Positions 1 to 11,171 are shown, counted from the first letter of the stretch. The stretch is DNA of 64,000 nt from Muricea muricata (GCA_963855995.1 OY979716.1:34045094-34109093); one strand, 5' to 3'. Made by a program: numbers and translations. The notes: a model not told the origin generated them from the letters alone.

Positions 1-1496
1 AATGTACCATTAGCTGATTTACCCTGTTCTAAAGAAGTTGCTGGGAAGTATAAATTTGAGAAAAGACGTACATTTGTGCCACCAACACTACCTCCATTCA
101 TCCCAGAAAAAGAATTACCCAGCCCAGAAGAAAGAATTCCTATTGAGTACATCCGTATGTTCTTTACTGATGATATGCTTGAACATTTGGCGTTTGAATC
201 AAACAAATATGGAACTGAAAAGAATAGCAATAGCCCAAACATTACAAAAGAAGAATTAGAGACATTCATTGGAATTTACTTCTTGGTGGGAATCATCAAA
301 ATGCGCAACATAGAAGATTATTGGAATTCATCCTTGCACATCCATGCACATTGCTGACAAAATGTCACGTAACCGATTTCAGACAATTCATCGGACACTT
401 CATTTTGTTGATAACAATCGAGTCACTGATGATGATAGTTGGATCGTGTCTGGAAATTGCGACCCTGTATCAAAGAACTTCGGACCAACTTTTCACTGGT
501 AAGTTGTGGGGAGTATCAGTCAATTGATGAGATCATGGTAGCTTTCAAGGGTCGTTCAATTTTAAAGATGTACTTACCAAAAAAAACAAAGAAGTGTGGT
601 TTCAAGCTTTGGGGACGGGCCTCACCGGAAGGCTTTGTTCATGATTTCAATGTATACCAAGGAAAAGGCACTGGATTAGGAGGTAATGATACAAGAGATT
701 TTGGACTGGGTGGCAATGTAGTTCTCCAGTTGACAGAAGCCCATCTCCAAAGTTATTCAAGATATTTGCTGATAACTTTTTCAGTAACTTTGCTATGGCA
801 GTTGAGCTGAAGAAGCGTGGCCTGCACTTCACTGGGATAATTGCTGCTAATCGATTACATGGTGCCCCACTGAAGTCAGAAAAAGAATCTTGCAGTACCT
901 ATGAAAGCAACCACAATCTTTCTCTTGTTCGATGGTTAGATAACAAATGTGTAACCTTGATCACAACTTTTCTTGGTGTTTCTCCTGAGTCAACAGTAAA
1001 GCGCTATAATCGGTCTACAAAGGTGCATCAAGATGTGAGTCGACATGCTATAGTTGGCGTTTACAACTCTTACATGGGAGGAATCGACATGTTCGACGTG
1101 ATGTGCACCCTATACAAGAGGCAGCTTAAGTCTAAGAGATGGTATTTGTATGTGTTCTATCACACCCTCACCATGATTATGGTCAATTCCTGGTTCCTTT
1201 ACCGCAGAGAAGCAAAGTCCCTTGGTGTAGACAATGCTATGCAAATGAAAGATTTCCAGGTAAAAGCGGCTGTTTCCCTTATTTCCTAAGGAAAAGTGTC
1301 ACGAGGTCGTCCATCATTCAACTCTCCTCCACCGGCCAAGAATCAGTGTGTAAAGCCCAGACCACAGGATGATATTCTCTTCGATAATGTTGACCACTGG
1401 TCCTTATCCCAAGAGAAACGAGGAAGATATCGCCTATTTGCCCTAATGGATTTACGTCTTCGATATATAGCAAATGTAATGTCTACCTGTGCATAG
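1..1496 (+). pseudogene. piggyBac-type transposase, decayed and cut by the window edge
   Basis: Pieces in shifting frames read as one piggyBac (DDE_Tnp_1_7) transposase: the N-terminal half around 76-357, a segment with YQSIDEIMVAFKGR around 520-700, then a piece from about 795 with WLDNKCV and later SYMGGIDMFD and SKRWYLYVFYHTL near 1070-1190. These blocks are typical of the piggyBac catalytic domain and the region after it. At least three frame changes and an early stop prevent translation of a whole protein. A short C-terminal tail with GRPS and KRGRYR continues to about 1496. The family cuts and pastes DNA at TTAA sites. The 5' end lies outside the window and no terminal repeat is visible downstream. 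Family assignment is confident; activity is excluded. Confidence 0.85.
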
Positions 1497-2010
1497 TTTG
1501 CGGAAAAAATGCAAAAAATTGATTTTATACTTATCATAAGAAATAGGAAACAATATGGAATGTATATGCCTTTATTCCATTTTATTATAAACTTTCACTA
1601 GGCAAAAACAGTGATCTCGGACAAACTATTGCCTGAATGTTGGTTAGGTTGGATCTCCAAGTTATAAACTGTATAACAACATTAGCATGATTGCTGTGTT
1701 CAATTATTTTCTTTGTAAATAGTTATGTAATAATTAGATGTCATCCAAGAATTTATGTAAAATTTTGTTCACTTTGATACATTTCTGATCAATGTTGCAC
1801 AGGTGCAACATGTCCGAAATAATAGTTGGGAGTATCGAAAACCAAAAATTAAATCATGACATACAGTTTTGTGTCAAAAGTGCTTAGAATCCAAATTGTG
1901 GTATTTTTAACTCAAGTCCTTGCATGGCTGGTTGTCAGAGAGATTTATACGCCGTCTTGAATCCGTTTTGTGCCTGGCGCTTCCCCGACAATTTTCATTC
2001 ATGCCTGTAT
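1497..2010. other. gene-free AT-rich spacer
   Basis: No ORF or terminal repeat is recognised. A small perfect palindrome built on TGTTGCAC / GTGCAACA lies near 1794-1810. The 3' terminal repeat of the piggyBac element may be in here, but I could not identify it. Confidence 0.5.
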
Positions 2011-2255
2011 CAAAGAGTAGAGACTACAAAGAGGGGCCATTTCATTCAAAAAGCGTAAGGTGCTGTCATCATGGTACGTCATGGGCGCCATGTTCCTAGC
2101 CAGTGCCCAAAAACAGAAGCATTTCCCCCCGGTATTAGTAGGCATTTTTAATATTTCCGGGGGTGACTTTCTCTGTTTAGGGCACTGGCTAGGAACATGG
2201 CCCCCATGACGAATATTGCATGCTCGTTCCCCCCGGAAATATTAAAAATGGCTAC
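2011..2255. repeat. left part of a foldback (palindromic) repeat split by the BEL element
   Basis: Bases 2011-2141 match the reverse complement of 11486-11610 over almost their whole length (shared blocks include CAAAGAGTAGAGACTACAAA and CCCCCCGGTATTAGTAG). A second internal hairpin (around 2141-2255) pairs the blocks near TTTTTAATATTTCCGGGGG with their complement near 2231-2252. Before the retrotransposon arrived this was one element of about 370 bp with inverted arms, i.e. a foldback MITE. No coding capacity. Confidence 0.75.
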
Positions 2256-2548
2256 TGTAGTAAATTTTGTTTTGAATGCCCCCGTAATCGTAAAGTATAA
2301 CTCACGAATTTTTCAAACGTTGTAATTTTAATAATATGACAAATATATCTTAAACCAATACAATTAATCCCGTCTCTAGTCACACGCTCGCAAAATCTTC
2401 GTAATAAAGTGTTAGAATATAGTCTCGTCTCTCGCAATGATTGTATATTCGCTATGTTGTTTATTTCATGGAATTCGCTTCGACCTCGTTCTCACTTGAT
2501 TGACAGTTCATATAAATTATAATTACTCTATGACGTCAGTCTACGACA
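2256..2548 (-). repeat. 3' LTR of the BEL/Pao element
   Basis: TGTAGTAAATTTTG to CTACGACA on the + strand; 293 bp. It lacks about 21 bp (an AT-rich stretch near 2503) that the other LTR carries. In transcript sense it starts TGTCGTAGAC and ends CTACA. Confidence 0.92.
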
Positions 2549-2550
2549 CA

Positions 2551-2558
2551 CTCCCCCC
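2551..2558 (-). promoter_or_regulatory. polypurine tract of the BEL/Pao element
   Basis: On the minus strand a GGGGGGAG run sits 2 bases before the 3' LTR, where plus-strand DNA synthesis is primed in LTR retrotransposons. Confidence 0.7.
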
Positions 2559-2686
2559 ATATATCTCCACTGGAGATATATGCCTAACAGTAGACTGACT
2601 CCACCTGATGTCTCAACCGTTATATATGTTCAACTCAACAATGTAACTGTAATGACAGACTTAAAGTGTCTCCGTATGTTTATCGT

Positions 2687-3969
2687 TCAGTCATCAGCTA
2701 GCTGCTGGTTACGAATTCTTGCTGCAACCGCCGCGTCTCTTCTCGGCCTGAACTCAGTGGCTTCCACGTTCAACTCCATAGTCTTCTGGTTGGCTTGCTT
2801 ATCACAACTTAGCTCTAATGGGTACAAATGTTGTACTGGTCGTTCCACGAAGCTTTTCCCAGCTCGTAATTTTACTGCTCTTACAACTTCATCTTTTCCT
2901 TCGTACAGCTGCTCTACAATACCCAGAGGCCACTCCCCTCTATTTCTTTCGTCGGATTTGATTATAACCACATCCCCAACTGATAAGCTGAGTGGCTTTC
3001 CCTTGAGCATGATGTGTCGTTCACGTAAACCCCGCACATACTCGTTTGTCCATCGTTTCCAAGCTGCATCCTTGCAACGCTTTAGGAATTTGGCTCGCTT
3101 TCTAAGATCTCTGTCATCAACACGGTGCGATTCCATTTCCGGTAAAACATTTGATGATACGAACATAAGAGAGTTCGGTGTTAGGATTGGATTCTGTAAA
3201 TCGTCCTCGATATAACTCAGAGGTCTGTTGTTGAGTGTGATTTCGATGTCCAACAACACGTCTGCTAACTCTTCCCACGTCAGGCAACCACTTCCGATAC
3301 GCTTGAACAGACAATTCTTGACAAGCCCTACCATACGTTCGAATTGTCCGCCCCACCAGGGGGCGCGACTTAGATTAAATTGCCACTTAATCTCTACGCA
3401 AGCGAGGAAATCTTGAATTTTCTCATCGCCCATCACCGTTTTTATCCACCGCGCTGCTCCCACGAAGGTACGTCCATTGTCAGAATAAATTTTTTCTGGC
3501 CTCCCACGTCTCGCAATTAATCGCTTCAAGGTTGGAAGGAACTCTCTCGTTTCCATGGTAGATGTCAATTCTAGGTAAAGTGCCCTGGTAAGACTGCAAG
3601 TATACAAGACTATATATGCTTTTCCATCCTTTCCAGATTTCTTACGGTATTTCAGCGGACCAGCGTAGTCGACGCCGACGACTTGAAACGCGTGATTTCC
3701 CTCGGTACGATCTTTTGGTAGCAATCCTGGGGGCGGCTGGACAACAGCAGCGGCTTGGAATCTGCGACAGCCGTAGCAGGATTTGATCTGCCGTTTCGCT
3801 AAGCTTCTCAACTTGGGTATCCAATACCTCCTCCTGATCTGGGTCATAGTTAGTTTAACTCCCCCGTGGAGCGTTCGCAAATGTGCTTCTTGTACTAATT
3901 TTTCCGTGAACGGGTGGGTGCTCGACAGATACGCTGGATCATGACCCTGAATACGACCATGACATACAG
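2687..3969 (-). pseudogene. BEL/Pao pol, integrase part
   Basis: This is the 3' end of pol. Reading from 3969 it has the integrase zinc-binding domain (HxxHGG near 3880, then CYGC), the catalytic core with VGVDYAG (first Asp), SDNGRTF (second Asp) and the GGQFERM block with the catalytic Glu, and the C-terminal DUF5641-like domain up to the stop at 2687. About 400 residues from the HLRTLHGG block onward are open without interruption. The N-terminal side was separated from the RNase H part by the nested transposon at 3974-7215; the two sides are in frame when that insertion is subtracted. The integrase itself looks intact. Confidence 0.9.
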
Positions 3970-4146
3970 TTAATCCATAGTTAATATAATGAGAGGGTTT
4001 GGAAGGCTAGGTCACGTGTCAAAATATGTCGTGTTTTCTCTGACGTCACAGTTATAGTGCACATCTGCTATCAATTTAGTAAAGAATATTATGCAAATGT
4101 GCAGTCCATTTTGTTACAAATGTGAGTTTTGCGTAGTTTTTCGAAG

Positions 4147-4800
4147 ATGCCTGGTGCAAACTGCTTTATTTTTGGCTGCGGAACTAATAGACGACATAGT
4201 GGAGTAGGGAGTTTTAGGATTCCGGCAGGAAAAGACGAGAAATCGAAAGAAATCCGTAACCCGTGGTAAAGGTCGTCGCACGAGATCGTGTTGTTGATGA
4301 GAATTTTCGTAGACAAATCGATTCTGGCAACTTGTATGTACGCGAGAGACATTTTAAGAAAGGGGAAATCGATTGTAGCGAGTATTAAGCAATTTTCTCC
4401 GTCCATTATGTATTATTTTTAATCCAGAATAAGACAAACCGAACGGGACATGTTGCATATTAAACAATTCTTCATTGTTGACACAACTTGACACAATTCA
4501 TGAATATGTATATGTGGAATACCTCAATAATATGATTTTTCAAGTTAAGTTCTGTAGGATATATTATGAAACTGTTTTGAGAACATATTCATATAGCATA
4601 TTAATTTAGACTTTGTCCATTCTTTACAGATGGTAAGCGTAAACGCCTTGTTGTTGGGTCCATTCCGACACAAAACCTGCCAGTAAAAAGCATTTCGCCT
4701 TCTCCTGATTCAGTGTCAGTGATGAACCTTTGCCAAAACGTAACTCAAGCAAAAAACAGTCATAAGAATGGAACATTCGTTTTTCCTATTATTTTGTAGA
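4147..4800 (+). pseudogene. THAP-domain protein fragment of the nested transposon
   Basis: An ATG at 4147 opens MPGANCFIFGC, the start of a THAP (C2CH) DNA-binding domain with the first two Cys. A TAA at 4267 and a frame change follow; the next block reads VVDENFRRQIDSGNLYVRERHF (about 4280-4350), the second half of the domain, where the expected Cys before xxHF is Arg. A possible second exon starts after the AG near 4629 and holds KRKRLVVGSIPTQNLP, the usual end of a THAP domain. THAP domains bind transposon termini in several families. The frameshift, stop and lost zinc ligand make this a dead copy. Confidence 0.75.
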
Positions 4801-5586
4801 TGGTGGCAAATTGGCATGGGCAATAAGTGGCATCTGTTTATAACAAAATGCTAATGGCTGGTTTACACTATCAATCTTTTTGTGACCAAGGTATAGTTTG
4901 GTGACAGTATATTTAAATATATATGGTAATTCAACCCCATTGCTATTTTAAAGTTCTGTGACTGAAGACATTCAACACAAACTTTTGTCACAGAAAGTTT
5001 GGCTGTGTAAACCAGACACATATTGTTTATTATTGCACAGCAAATTTCCCAAGGGCAATAAAAATGTTGATTATATAGATACTATTTGCAAAATACTTGC
5101 TCTAAAACATGTAAACAAATTCATTGCCTTTTGGAAATTTCTTGAGGCAGTATTTTAACTTGTTTTTGAACAAACTAAACAATTTAAATGATATGTGACA
5201 CATCTGTAAATAATCATGTTGTGAGTAATGTAAATATAATTAAGAAACAATAACTAGATGGTATGATTCATAACTTACTTTATTCAATATATCTATGTAC
5301 AGTATCGTGGCTAGAGATTTGCCAGGCAGGAAACAAATTCGTGCTATAAATATGATGGCCCAACATATAAATATGATGGCCCAAAAGATATCTTAAGTTA
5401 GAGACGAAACGTTACTTAATAAATTTTTTTTTATATTTTTACTGGTTTTATGGCTTTGCTAAAAGTTATATGTTGGGCCATCATACATATTTATAGCAAG
5501 AATATATATATACATAGTTAACAATTTATAAAATGTTAGAATGAATACAAAGTCTATTGTTACTCACTGTTTTTCTTCAATTCTTT
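4801..5586. other. non-coding interior of the nested transposon
   Basis: No recognised coding sequence; a small foldback repeat is listed separately at 5341-5502. The short ORF at 4958-5158 has no recognisable motif. Confidence 0.5.
5341..5502. repeat. small foldback repeat (MITE-like) inside the nested transposon
   Basis: TGCTATAAATATGATGGCCC near 5341 is inverted near 5470-5502 (GGGCCATCATACATATTTAT). The left arm also holds a tandem duplicate of ATAAATATGATGGCCCA. Arms are about 27 nt with about 110 nt between. Confidence 0.6.
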
Positions 5587-6090
5587 TCACAAAGCTTTCT
5601 TCTTAGGTGCATTTGTGCTAAGTTTATATTTATTAACAATATCTTTTGCAAATGAAAAGCATCTAATTTTTATGTACAATTTAATAAAATTTTTTAAATA
5701 CAGTGACTTACATTCTTTAGAAATCTCATTGTCACAATTGTCTATAATATTTTCCCACAAGCCATTAACAGATGCCAAAGATAAAACTTCATTTACCATT
5801 GTTTCAACTGGAAGGTGTGTGATCATTCCTTTATCAGTACTGTTTTTAAATATCAATTCACATGCTTCAGCTATGCTAACAATCCAAGGATGGGGTGACC
5901 AGAGTCCACCTCTTGAAAGTGAAGCAATATATGGGTTGAGATCATCATCAACTCTCATTGATAGCATCAGTGCCTGGATTTCTTTATTTCTTGCTGAATC
6001 ACATTGTCGGCAGTTTTTGCTCTTCTGGTAAAGTGAGCATACAATATAGCCTGATAAATATGCCAAAGGACCAAACTCCTCAGGTTACAA
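5587..6090 (-). pseudogene. C-terminal part of a transposon protein (THAP9/P-element-like or Kolobok partner)
   Basis: About 165 residues are open on the minus strand, from a possible acceptor AG near 6090. The segment begins AYLSGYIVCSL and has a Cys-rich patch (CRQCD), then RGGLWSPHPW and a Lys-rich C-terminus. The (L)SGY(I/V)xxxL block followed by paired Cys resembles the C-terminus of P-element/THAP9-type transposases. It lies in the opposite orientation to the THAP fragment, so it is a second gene of the element. I cannot name its catalytic residues. Confidence 0.5.
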
Positions 6091-6479
6091 AGACATATGT
6101 TCTTTCTTCTAAAATTAAAAATGAATATACTGTAGTTTGATATTTGTTTCTCTTTTTACTCATACCAATAGAGGTTATCAACTATGTTGTAAATACAGAA
6201 GCTGCCCTTTTTTAACCAATATTAATTTGTCTTTCAGTCTTTGACACTCTAGTTTCCTAAATTTTTATGCTTAAATTATTTATGAAAATTTATGTTTAGT
6301 TGGAATATATTCTAATTCTATACCTTAGCACTTGATGTATCTTTAGAAATGACTCACTGGGTTTAAGCTTCAAGACCTCTGTAATATGTTCTTTTTTGTA
6401 AAGCTTTTCATCCGATCACTGATCAATATTAACTTTCTCAGATGAAACAATCTGCATAGGTTCAGGAAGAGAACGAGAA
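6091..6479. other. AT-rich, probable intron sequence
   Basis: No motif seen between the C-terminal exon (ending 6090) and the C2H2 exon on the minus strand. Confidence 0.4.
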
Positions 6480-6800
6480 CTTTGGCCTTGTTCAGATGGG
6501 TGTAAGGGTGTTTGTTGTTTTGATGTCTTGTCAGGCCGCCTTTAGATTTGCAAACTTTGCTGCAAAAATCGCAAGGAAATTGCTTTCTGCCCTCAACCTT
6601 AAAAAAAAGCAGCGTTCAAATAATAAGAATTTCATCGCACTTAAATGGTGAAAGTATTTAAAATAGTTTTTCAGTACCTCCTCAAGTGAGTCCTGAACTT
6701 CGACCTCAATTTCTTGCGTATTTAGTCCAAGTAAAGCGATCGTCCGTTGAAAACCGGCTTCTTGCTCCAAAATATCGCCGCAAACACCTGTCCCTTCCAT
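6480..6800 (-). pseudogene. N-terminal exons of the second transposon protein with a C2H2 zinc finger
   Basis: An ATG at 6800 opens MEGTGVCGDILEQEAGFQ and runs about 40 codons to a candidate donor (GAG followed by GTACTG, near 6680). About 75 bases further on, another frame carries CDFCSKVCKSKGGLTRHQNNKH (split as CDFCSKVCKS and GGLTRHQNNKH), a C2H2 zinc finger, reached through an AG near 6600. Coding and splice pattern suggest a multi-exon gene continuing toward 5587. It shares the element with the THAP gene on the other strand. No function beyond DNA binding can be inferred. Confidence 0.55.
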
Positions 6801-7215
6801 ATCTAGCAATACTATGCGTTGCGTTGAAAAAATTTTGACAATAAACGTTTATTTCACGCACTTGGCCAGACAATCCGCTGTATCTGTAGTTGTATTGTAA
6901 CATGATACTATGATACACGATACTCCATACGCATAAACAGGAGCAACAAAAGGCCCTTCGCGAGTAAAAATTATTTCTAAACATTCCTTTAATATACGCA
7001 GACTATGATCAATCTTCGTATTTTTTAGGAGATTCGTAAAACCATAAAAAAAGTCGTATTTTGAAATGGTTTCTATAAGATTGTATTACAAAATCACTCA
7101 TTTGTGCTCTATATCAGGTCACGTGGGGTACTTCACAACATATTTTAACAAAGGTCGCGTGTCCCTTTGATGTTTACCGGCCTTCCAAACCCTCCCATAT
7201 ATTAACTATGGTTAA

Positions 7216-9531
7216 TCCTTGCGCGTTTTCTTGTAGGCTAAGCTGTTCTCGATCTTTCTCCATGTCACTATCTTGTTGGGCTCGCTTGATCCACCACAGA
7301 CGAGCGTTTTCGATCTCTTGGGTTGTCAGCGGACCCCGTTGTTTCTCATGCGTTTTGCAGTTATTTGTGAACCTCCGGATCCAGGCAGATACTCGGATGG
7401 TACGATGAAGGTCGTGCTTCTCCAACACCTGGTCCAGGCCGTCTGGTTCTCGCTGCGTTTTTGCCGTATATATGACTTCTCGTACCGCTTTCGCTTCAGC
7501 TTCCGTCGCCGCGGATGGTTCAGTTGCAAAGTTTTCTGGCCATTTCTCTGGATCATCCAGCCACTCAGGACCATTCCACCACAAAGGTGTCTCAGACAGG
7601 GATCCCCCTCGACTTGCAATATCTGCCGGATTGTCCTTCGTGGGCACGTGTCTCCATGTTATCTCTGGGTGCTGCTTTATCTTGGATACTCGATTTGAAA
7701 CAAACTGACGATATTGTCCTTCTCCATGGATCCAATAAAGGGCGACGGTACTATCTAGCCAGCCGTAAATCGTTGGTTCGGGAAGATTCTGTAGTGCGTT
7801 TTGAACATTCTTTACTAGATTTGTTGCCATGTGCGCCGATATCAACTCTAGGCGCGGGATCGTCAAACCTTCTTTGGCCAGTCTCGATTTCGCTGCGACC
7901 AGTTGCTGTGTGGTTCCAAATGGCTGTCGTACTACGGAGTATACTACCGCTCCAACACCCTTCGTAGAGGCGTCACCGAAAGTGTGGAGTTCTACATTCA
8001 ACACTGGCTCTCGATAATTCACTATCGGACGAGGCACTGTTTCTTCACTTGGCTACGACTTTTCCCAATCCCTCCAGCGTTTACTAAGTGGTTCTCGAAT
8101 GTCAGCGTCCCATGGTGCTTTTGTTTTACACACGTCGCGAAAGATCATCTTCCCTTGCAAAATGATGGGCGACACCAGACCTAGGGGGTCGTAGACCTTC
8201 GCTAACTTGCTAAGGATCGTGCGTTGGGTAGTAGTGGTGTTGGTATCAACAGCTGGAAAGCTAACAGTTAGAGTGTCCTTCGATTTGTTCCACTTTAACC
8301 CAAGCATAGTTGTCTGGGTTAAGTCACCACCTAGCTGCCGTTTGGCGTACGTTTCCTCATCGTTTCCCACTGTTACTTCACCGTTCAATCCAAGTTCACT
8401 TGCGTTGGAATTCCACTTGTGTAACTTGAAAGTTGCGTCTTCGAATACTTCGACAACCTTCTCTTTCCGATCCGCTGCTTCTGCAATAGTTTGCACACCA
8501 GAGAGCAAATCATCAACGTATAGACTCTTGCGCAGCTCTGCAACGATGTCAGGATACCTTTCTTCCCATGAACTGAGATGTTGCTCGATCACCCCGGCGA
8601 GAAGAAATGGCGAGGATGCCAACCCAAATAACACTCTCGTAAATCTCAACGTTTCTAATTGTGAATCCTCTTCACAACGCCAATGGAATCTTAAGGCGTC
8701 CCGCTCATTTTCTCTGACCCTGACTTGTAGGAAAGCCTTTTGAATGTCCCCGGATATCACGACAGGGTAACCACGCTGATGAAGAAGTACATCCCACAGC
8801 TTGTTTTGTAACGGGGGGCCTGGGTACAAGCAGTCGTTGAGTGACGGGCTATCGCGTGTTTCTCTCGCCGACGCGTCGTACACAATGCGCACTTTGGTAG
8901 TTTTCGCCGTTTCTCTCACTACTGGCTTGTGGGGCAAGTAGAACTCCACCCCAATTGCTGGACTTTCGGCTGGCTCGACAATTCCGCTCTTCTTTTGGTC
9001 TTGAATAATGGCATCATACTCACTCGTGAGATTCTCACGTTTTAGTTTAGTCACCAGGCTTCCGAGCCGACGCATGCTCCCTCGCTCATTCGTTGGTAAT
9101 GTTTGGAGATTCCCTCGCCATGGTAACCCCGTCTCATACCAGCCTCGCGGGCTTCTGGTAAGCTGTTCCTTGAACTCATTATAAACTATCTGTTGGCCAT
9201 GTTCTGGAGCATCCTCTAGGCCCAGGACGTCAAGGCGACATAACCGTTCAAAATCCAACTGATTGGTTTGTGTGAGCAACATTCTCTTTCGGTCGAACTC
9301 TTTCCCTGGCGACATCAAGAACCATCCTAGTTGAGTCAGCTCTGCAACTGGTTCCATGTCCTTACCAACTCTTGGCCGTGTCTCAGTTTTTATTCTGGAG
9401 TAGTCTCCGTTGCCAAGAACAACATGAACAGGAAGCTTTGCCTTTTTGTCTCGATCTTCGATTTTCACTCCTTTCAGGTGTGGGTAGCTTTGGACAAGGT
9501 TTTCGTAGTTGGGATTCTCGATGAAAAGCAA
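7216..9531 (-). pseudogene. BEL/Pao pol: reverse transcriptase and RNase H
   Basis: Residues in order on the minus strand: a linker with LGNGDYSRIKT, the Pao-type reverse transcriptase with RIVYDAS, SGDIQKAFLQ and the active-site YVDDLLSG (near 8520), the Peptidase_A17/Pao region with AKVYDPLGLVSPI, and the RNase H-like segment with FGDASTKG, WLDSTVALYWI and HVPTKDNPADIASRG (near 7650). One in-frame TAG (8053-8055) separates the RT and RNase H parts; the frame continues directly after it. At 7215 the coding sequence runs into the nested transposon and resumes at 3969. The domain set is complete for the family; the stop is the only damage apart from the insertion. Confidence 0.92.
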
Positions 9532-9588
9532 TTCAGGTTTATCGACTTTGATAAGATTTGTTGTAATGGTGAATTTGTTGGTAGTTTA

Positions 9589-9849
9589 TTCAATCTTAAC
9601 TTCGTAGGTCTCTAAACGCGCTTGCTTTGAAGACATCAGCATGTCAATCATCTTTGTTTGCACATTTACTGGTTTGAGCTGTAGCTCGTGTATTAACTTC
9701 GCTGATGCATATGAGCTTCCTGCACCAGAGTCTATCAAAGCTCTGCACAATATGCCATTTACACTCACATTCACAACTGGAAAAACACCTTCACTGGATT
9801 CATTTGTAGTATAAAGTTTTTTACTTTTGCCGTCCCCCCCGGAATTTTC
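9589..9849 (-). pseudogene. BEL/Pao aspartic protease
   Basis: In the gag frame directly after the gag TAG (9850-9852), about 85 codons hold NVSVNGILCRALIDSGAGSS, with the DSG catalytic triad of retroviral-type proteases. The segment ends at an in-frame TAA (9586-9588), after which the pol frame continues without shift. The protease is expected to cleave the polyprotein. Since neither stop changes the frame, these could be either recent point mutations or, for the first one, a suppressible stop. Confidence 0.85.
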
Positions 9850-11136
9850 CTATTGCTTCACCGCCCGATCACAGATTGATGTGTGGTGACGTCGATCGCA
9901 TTGTTGGCAACTATTTTTACTAGGGCACTCTGCTGTCCTGTGGTTTCCTCCGGTGCAATTGAAACACAACCGGTGTTTTGCTAGAATCTGCCTTCGCTCC
10001 GAAACCGTTTCCACCTTTGTGCATTCATTTGACTTGTGACTTTTATCTTCGCAATACACACACCCTCGCGGTTTATCTTGATCACGTGCCTGATATAATT
10101 TTCCCGGGGGAGGGGGTCGACGATAGTCACGATCCCGGGATCCTGTTTCACTCGACTGTTCGATTGGATTTCTTCGCGTCCAACGATGTAAAGCTTCGAC
10201 CAGTTTGACGAAATTCCAATTTTCCCAGTCCGAATCGACTCTTGTAAGATCGCCACGAATTCCTGGTAATTTTTCTAACGTTAAAACGACATTTCCATTT
10301 ACTTGTTGCAATCCTCCCATAGTTTCCAACGACTGCACGGCGTACATCAAAGTATCGTAAAACTCGTGAATTTTCTTAATGTTTACATTCGGTATGACCG
10401 GAAGTTCGAGAATTTGTTTTGTATATGCTTTAATAATCTCGCATCTTTTCCCATACTTCTCTTCTAAAATGGTTTTTTCTCTCGTATAGCCCTCACTGGT
10501 AAACGGAAGAGCTTCTACCGTTTTCCTTACATTCACATTGAGTACTTCGCGTAAATAAGCGAATTTTTTCACGTTTGGAATCCCAGTTTTATCGATTGTC
10601 TCACTGAATTGATTCCAGAATCTCGTCCAATCTTGAAATGTCCCGTTAAACTTTGTAATTGTTAACTTTGGCAACTTCGCTTGTATCTCGTCCTTACTGC
10701 TGCCACTTTCGCTTGGAATTTTTAATTCAGACTTCATCTTTATTTTCGCTTCATAAACTTGCCGTTCATGTTCGAGCTGCTCTTCTCGCTGGCGTTGTTT
10801 CTCCTCTCTTGAAACGTTATCCTGCCATTCTTGTAGTCGCTTAAGTTCGACGTCTGCCGAAATCAACTTTCCATCAATGTCACCAACCCATTTCTCGATC
10901 TCTTCAGGACTCTCTTTGTCCGTAATTTTCTTCGCTTCGACTTCGCCTCTCAGTAATTCTATCTCGGTTGTTATTGTTTTCAGCGACGCTTGCTGACGCT
11001 CAATAGCCTGTGAACTTTCGGTGTTTAATACCTTTCCAGTTCTACTCACCGTCATTTGTAGCTGTATCAACTTGGTCTTTAGTTTATTCTCAGGGGTCTC
11101 CATCGCCGAAGATGGCGTATCTTTGCTATGTTTCAA
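9850..11136 (-). CDS. BEL/Pao Gag
   Basis: An uninterrupted frame of about 418-428 codons. The first in-frame ATG is at 11103 (METPENKLKTK); the open frame reaches further upstream without ATG, so 11103 is the likely start. Layout: coiled-coil N-terminus rich in Glu, Lys and Arg, a DUF1759-type gag domain with LPKLTITKFNGTFQDW, and three C-terminal Cys-His knuckles: CVYCEDKSHKSNEC, CFNCTGGNHRTAEC and CQQCDRRHHTSIC. It would form the particle and bind RNA. It ends in TAG at 9850-9852 and the protease follows in the same frame. Confidence 0.9.
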   Translation of the reverse strand: MKHSKDTPSSAMETPENKLKTKLIQLQMTVSRTGKVLNTESSQAIERQQASLKTITTEIELLRGEVEAKKITDKESPEEIEKWVGDIDGKLISADVELKRLQEWQDNVSREEKQRQREEQLEHERQVYEAKIKMKSELKIPSESGSSKDEIQAKLPKLTITKFNGTFQDWTRFWNQFSETIDKTGIPNVKKFAYLREVLNVNVRKTVEALPFTSEGYTREKTILEEKYGKRCEIIKAYTKQILELPVIPNVNIKKIHEFYDTLMYAVQSLETMGGLQQVNGNVVLTLEKLPGIRGDLTRVDSDWENWNFVKLVEALHRWTRRNPIEQSSETGSRDRDYRRPPPPGKLYQARDQDKPRGCVYCEDKSHKSNECTKVETVSERRQILAKHRLCFNCTGGNHRTAECPSKNSCQQCDRRHHTSICDRAVKQ

Positions 11137-11151
11137 GCTATATCTCTTTTC

Positions 11152-11169
11152 TCCCGTTCGAAGGTGCCA
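11152..11169 (-). promoter_or_regulatory. primer-binding site of the BEL/Pao element
   Basis: TGGCACCTTCGAACGGGA on the minus strand, 2 bases after the 5' LTR. TGG complements the CCA end of a tRNA. I could not assign the tRNA. Confidence 0.6.
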
Positions 11170-11171
11170 GA

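Larger units (their letters stand above)
3974..7211. mobile_element. Kolobok-like DNA transposon (TTAA target) nested in BEL pol
   Basis: TTAA at 3970-3973 and again at 7212-7215 flank the insertion. The ends are inverted repeats: CCATAGTTAATATA followed within a few bases by AGGGTTTGGAAGGC at the left, with the same blocks in reverse at the right. Removing it restores the pol frame. Inside are a THAP-domain gene fragment on + (4147-4800) and pieces of a second protein with a C2H2 finger on - (5587-6800). TTAA duplication with a THAP-type gene is characteristic of the Kolobok superfamily; piggyBac also uses TTAA but no piggyBac transposase is present. The superfamily name is an inference. Confidence 0.75.

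Noticed and set aside
2580..3416. Plus-strand ORFs across the BEL integrase
   Set aside because: Antisense shadows of the minus-strand integrase; no motif of their own.
7208..8743. Plus-strand ORFs across the BEL RT and RNase H
   Set aside because: Antisense shadows; the minus frame carries all family motifs.
11152..11169. GTTCGA within the primer-binding site read as a tRNA T-loop
   Set aside because: The distance to the CCA end does not fit a tRNA fold; treated only as a primer-binding site.
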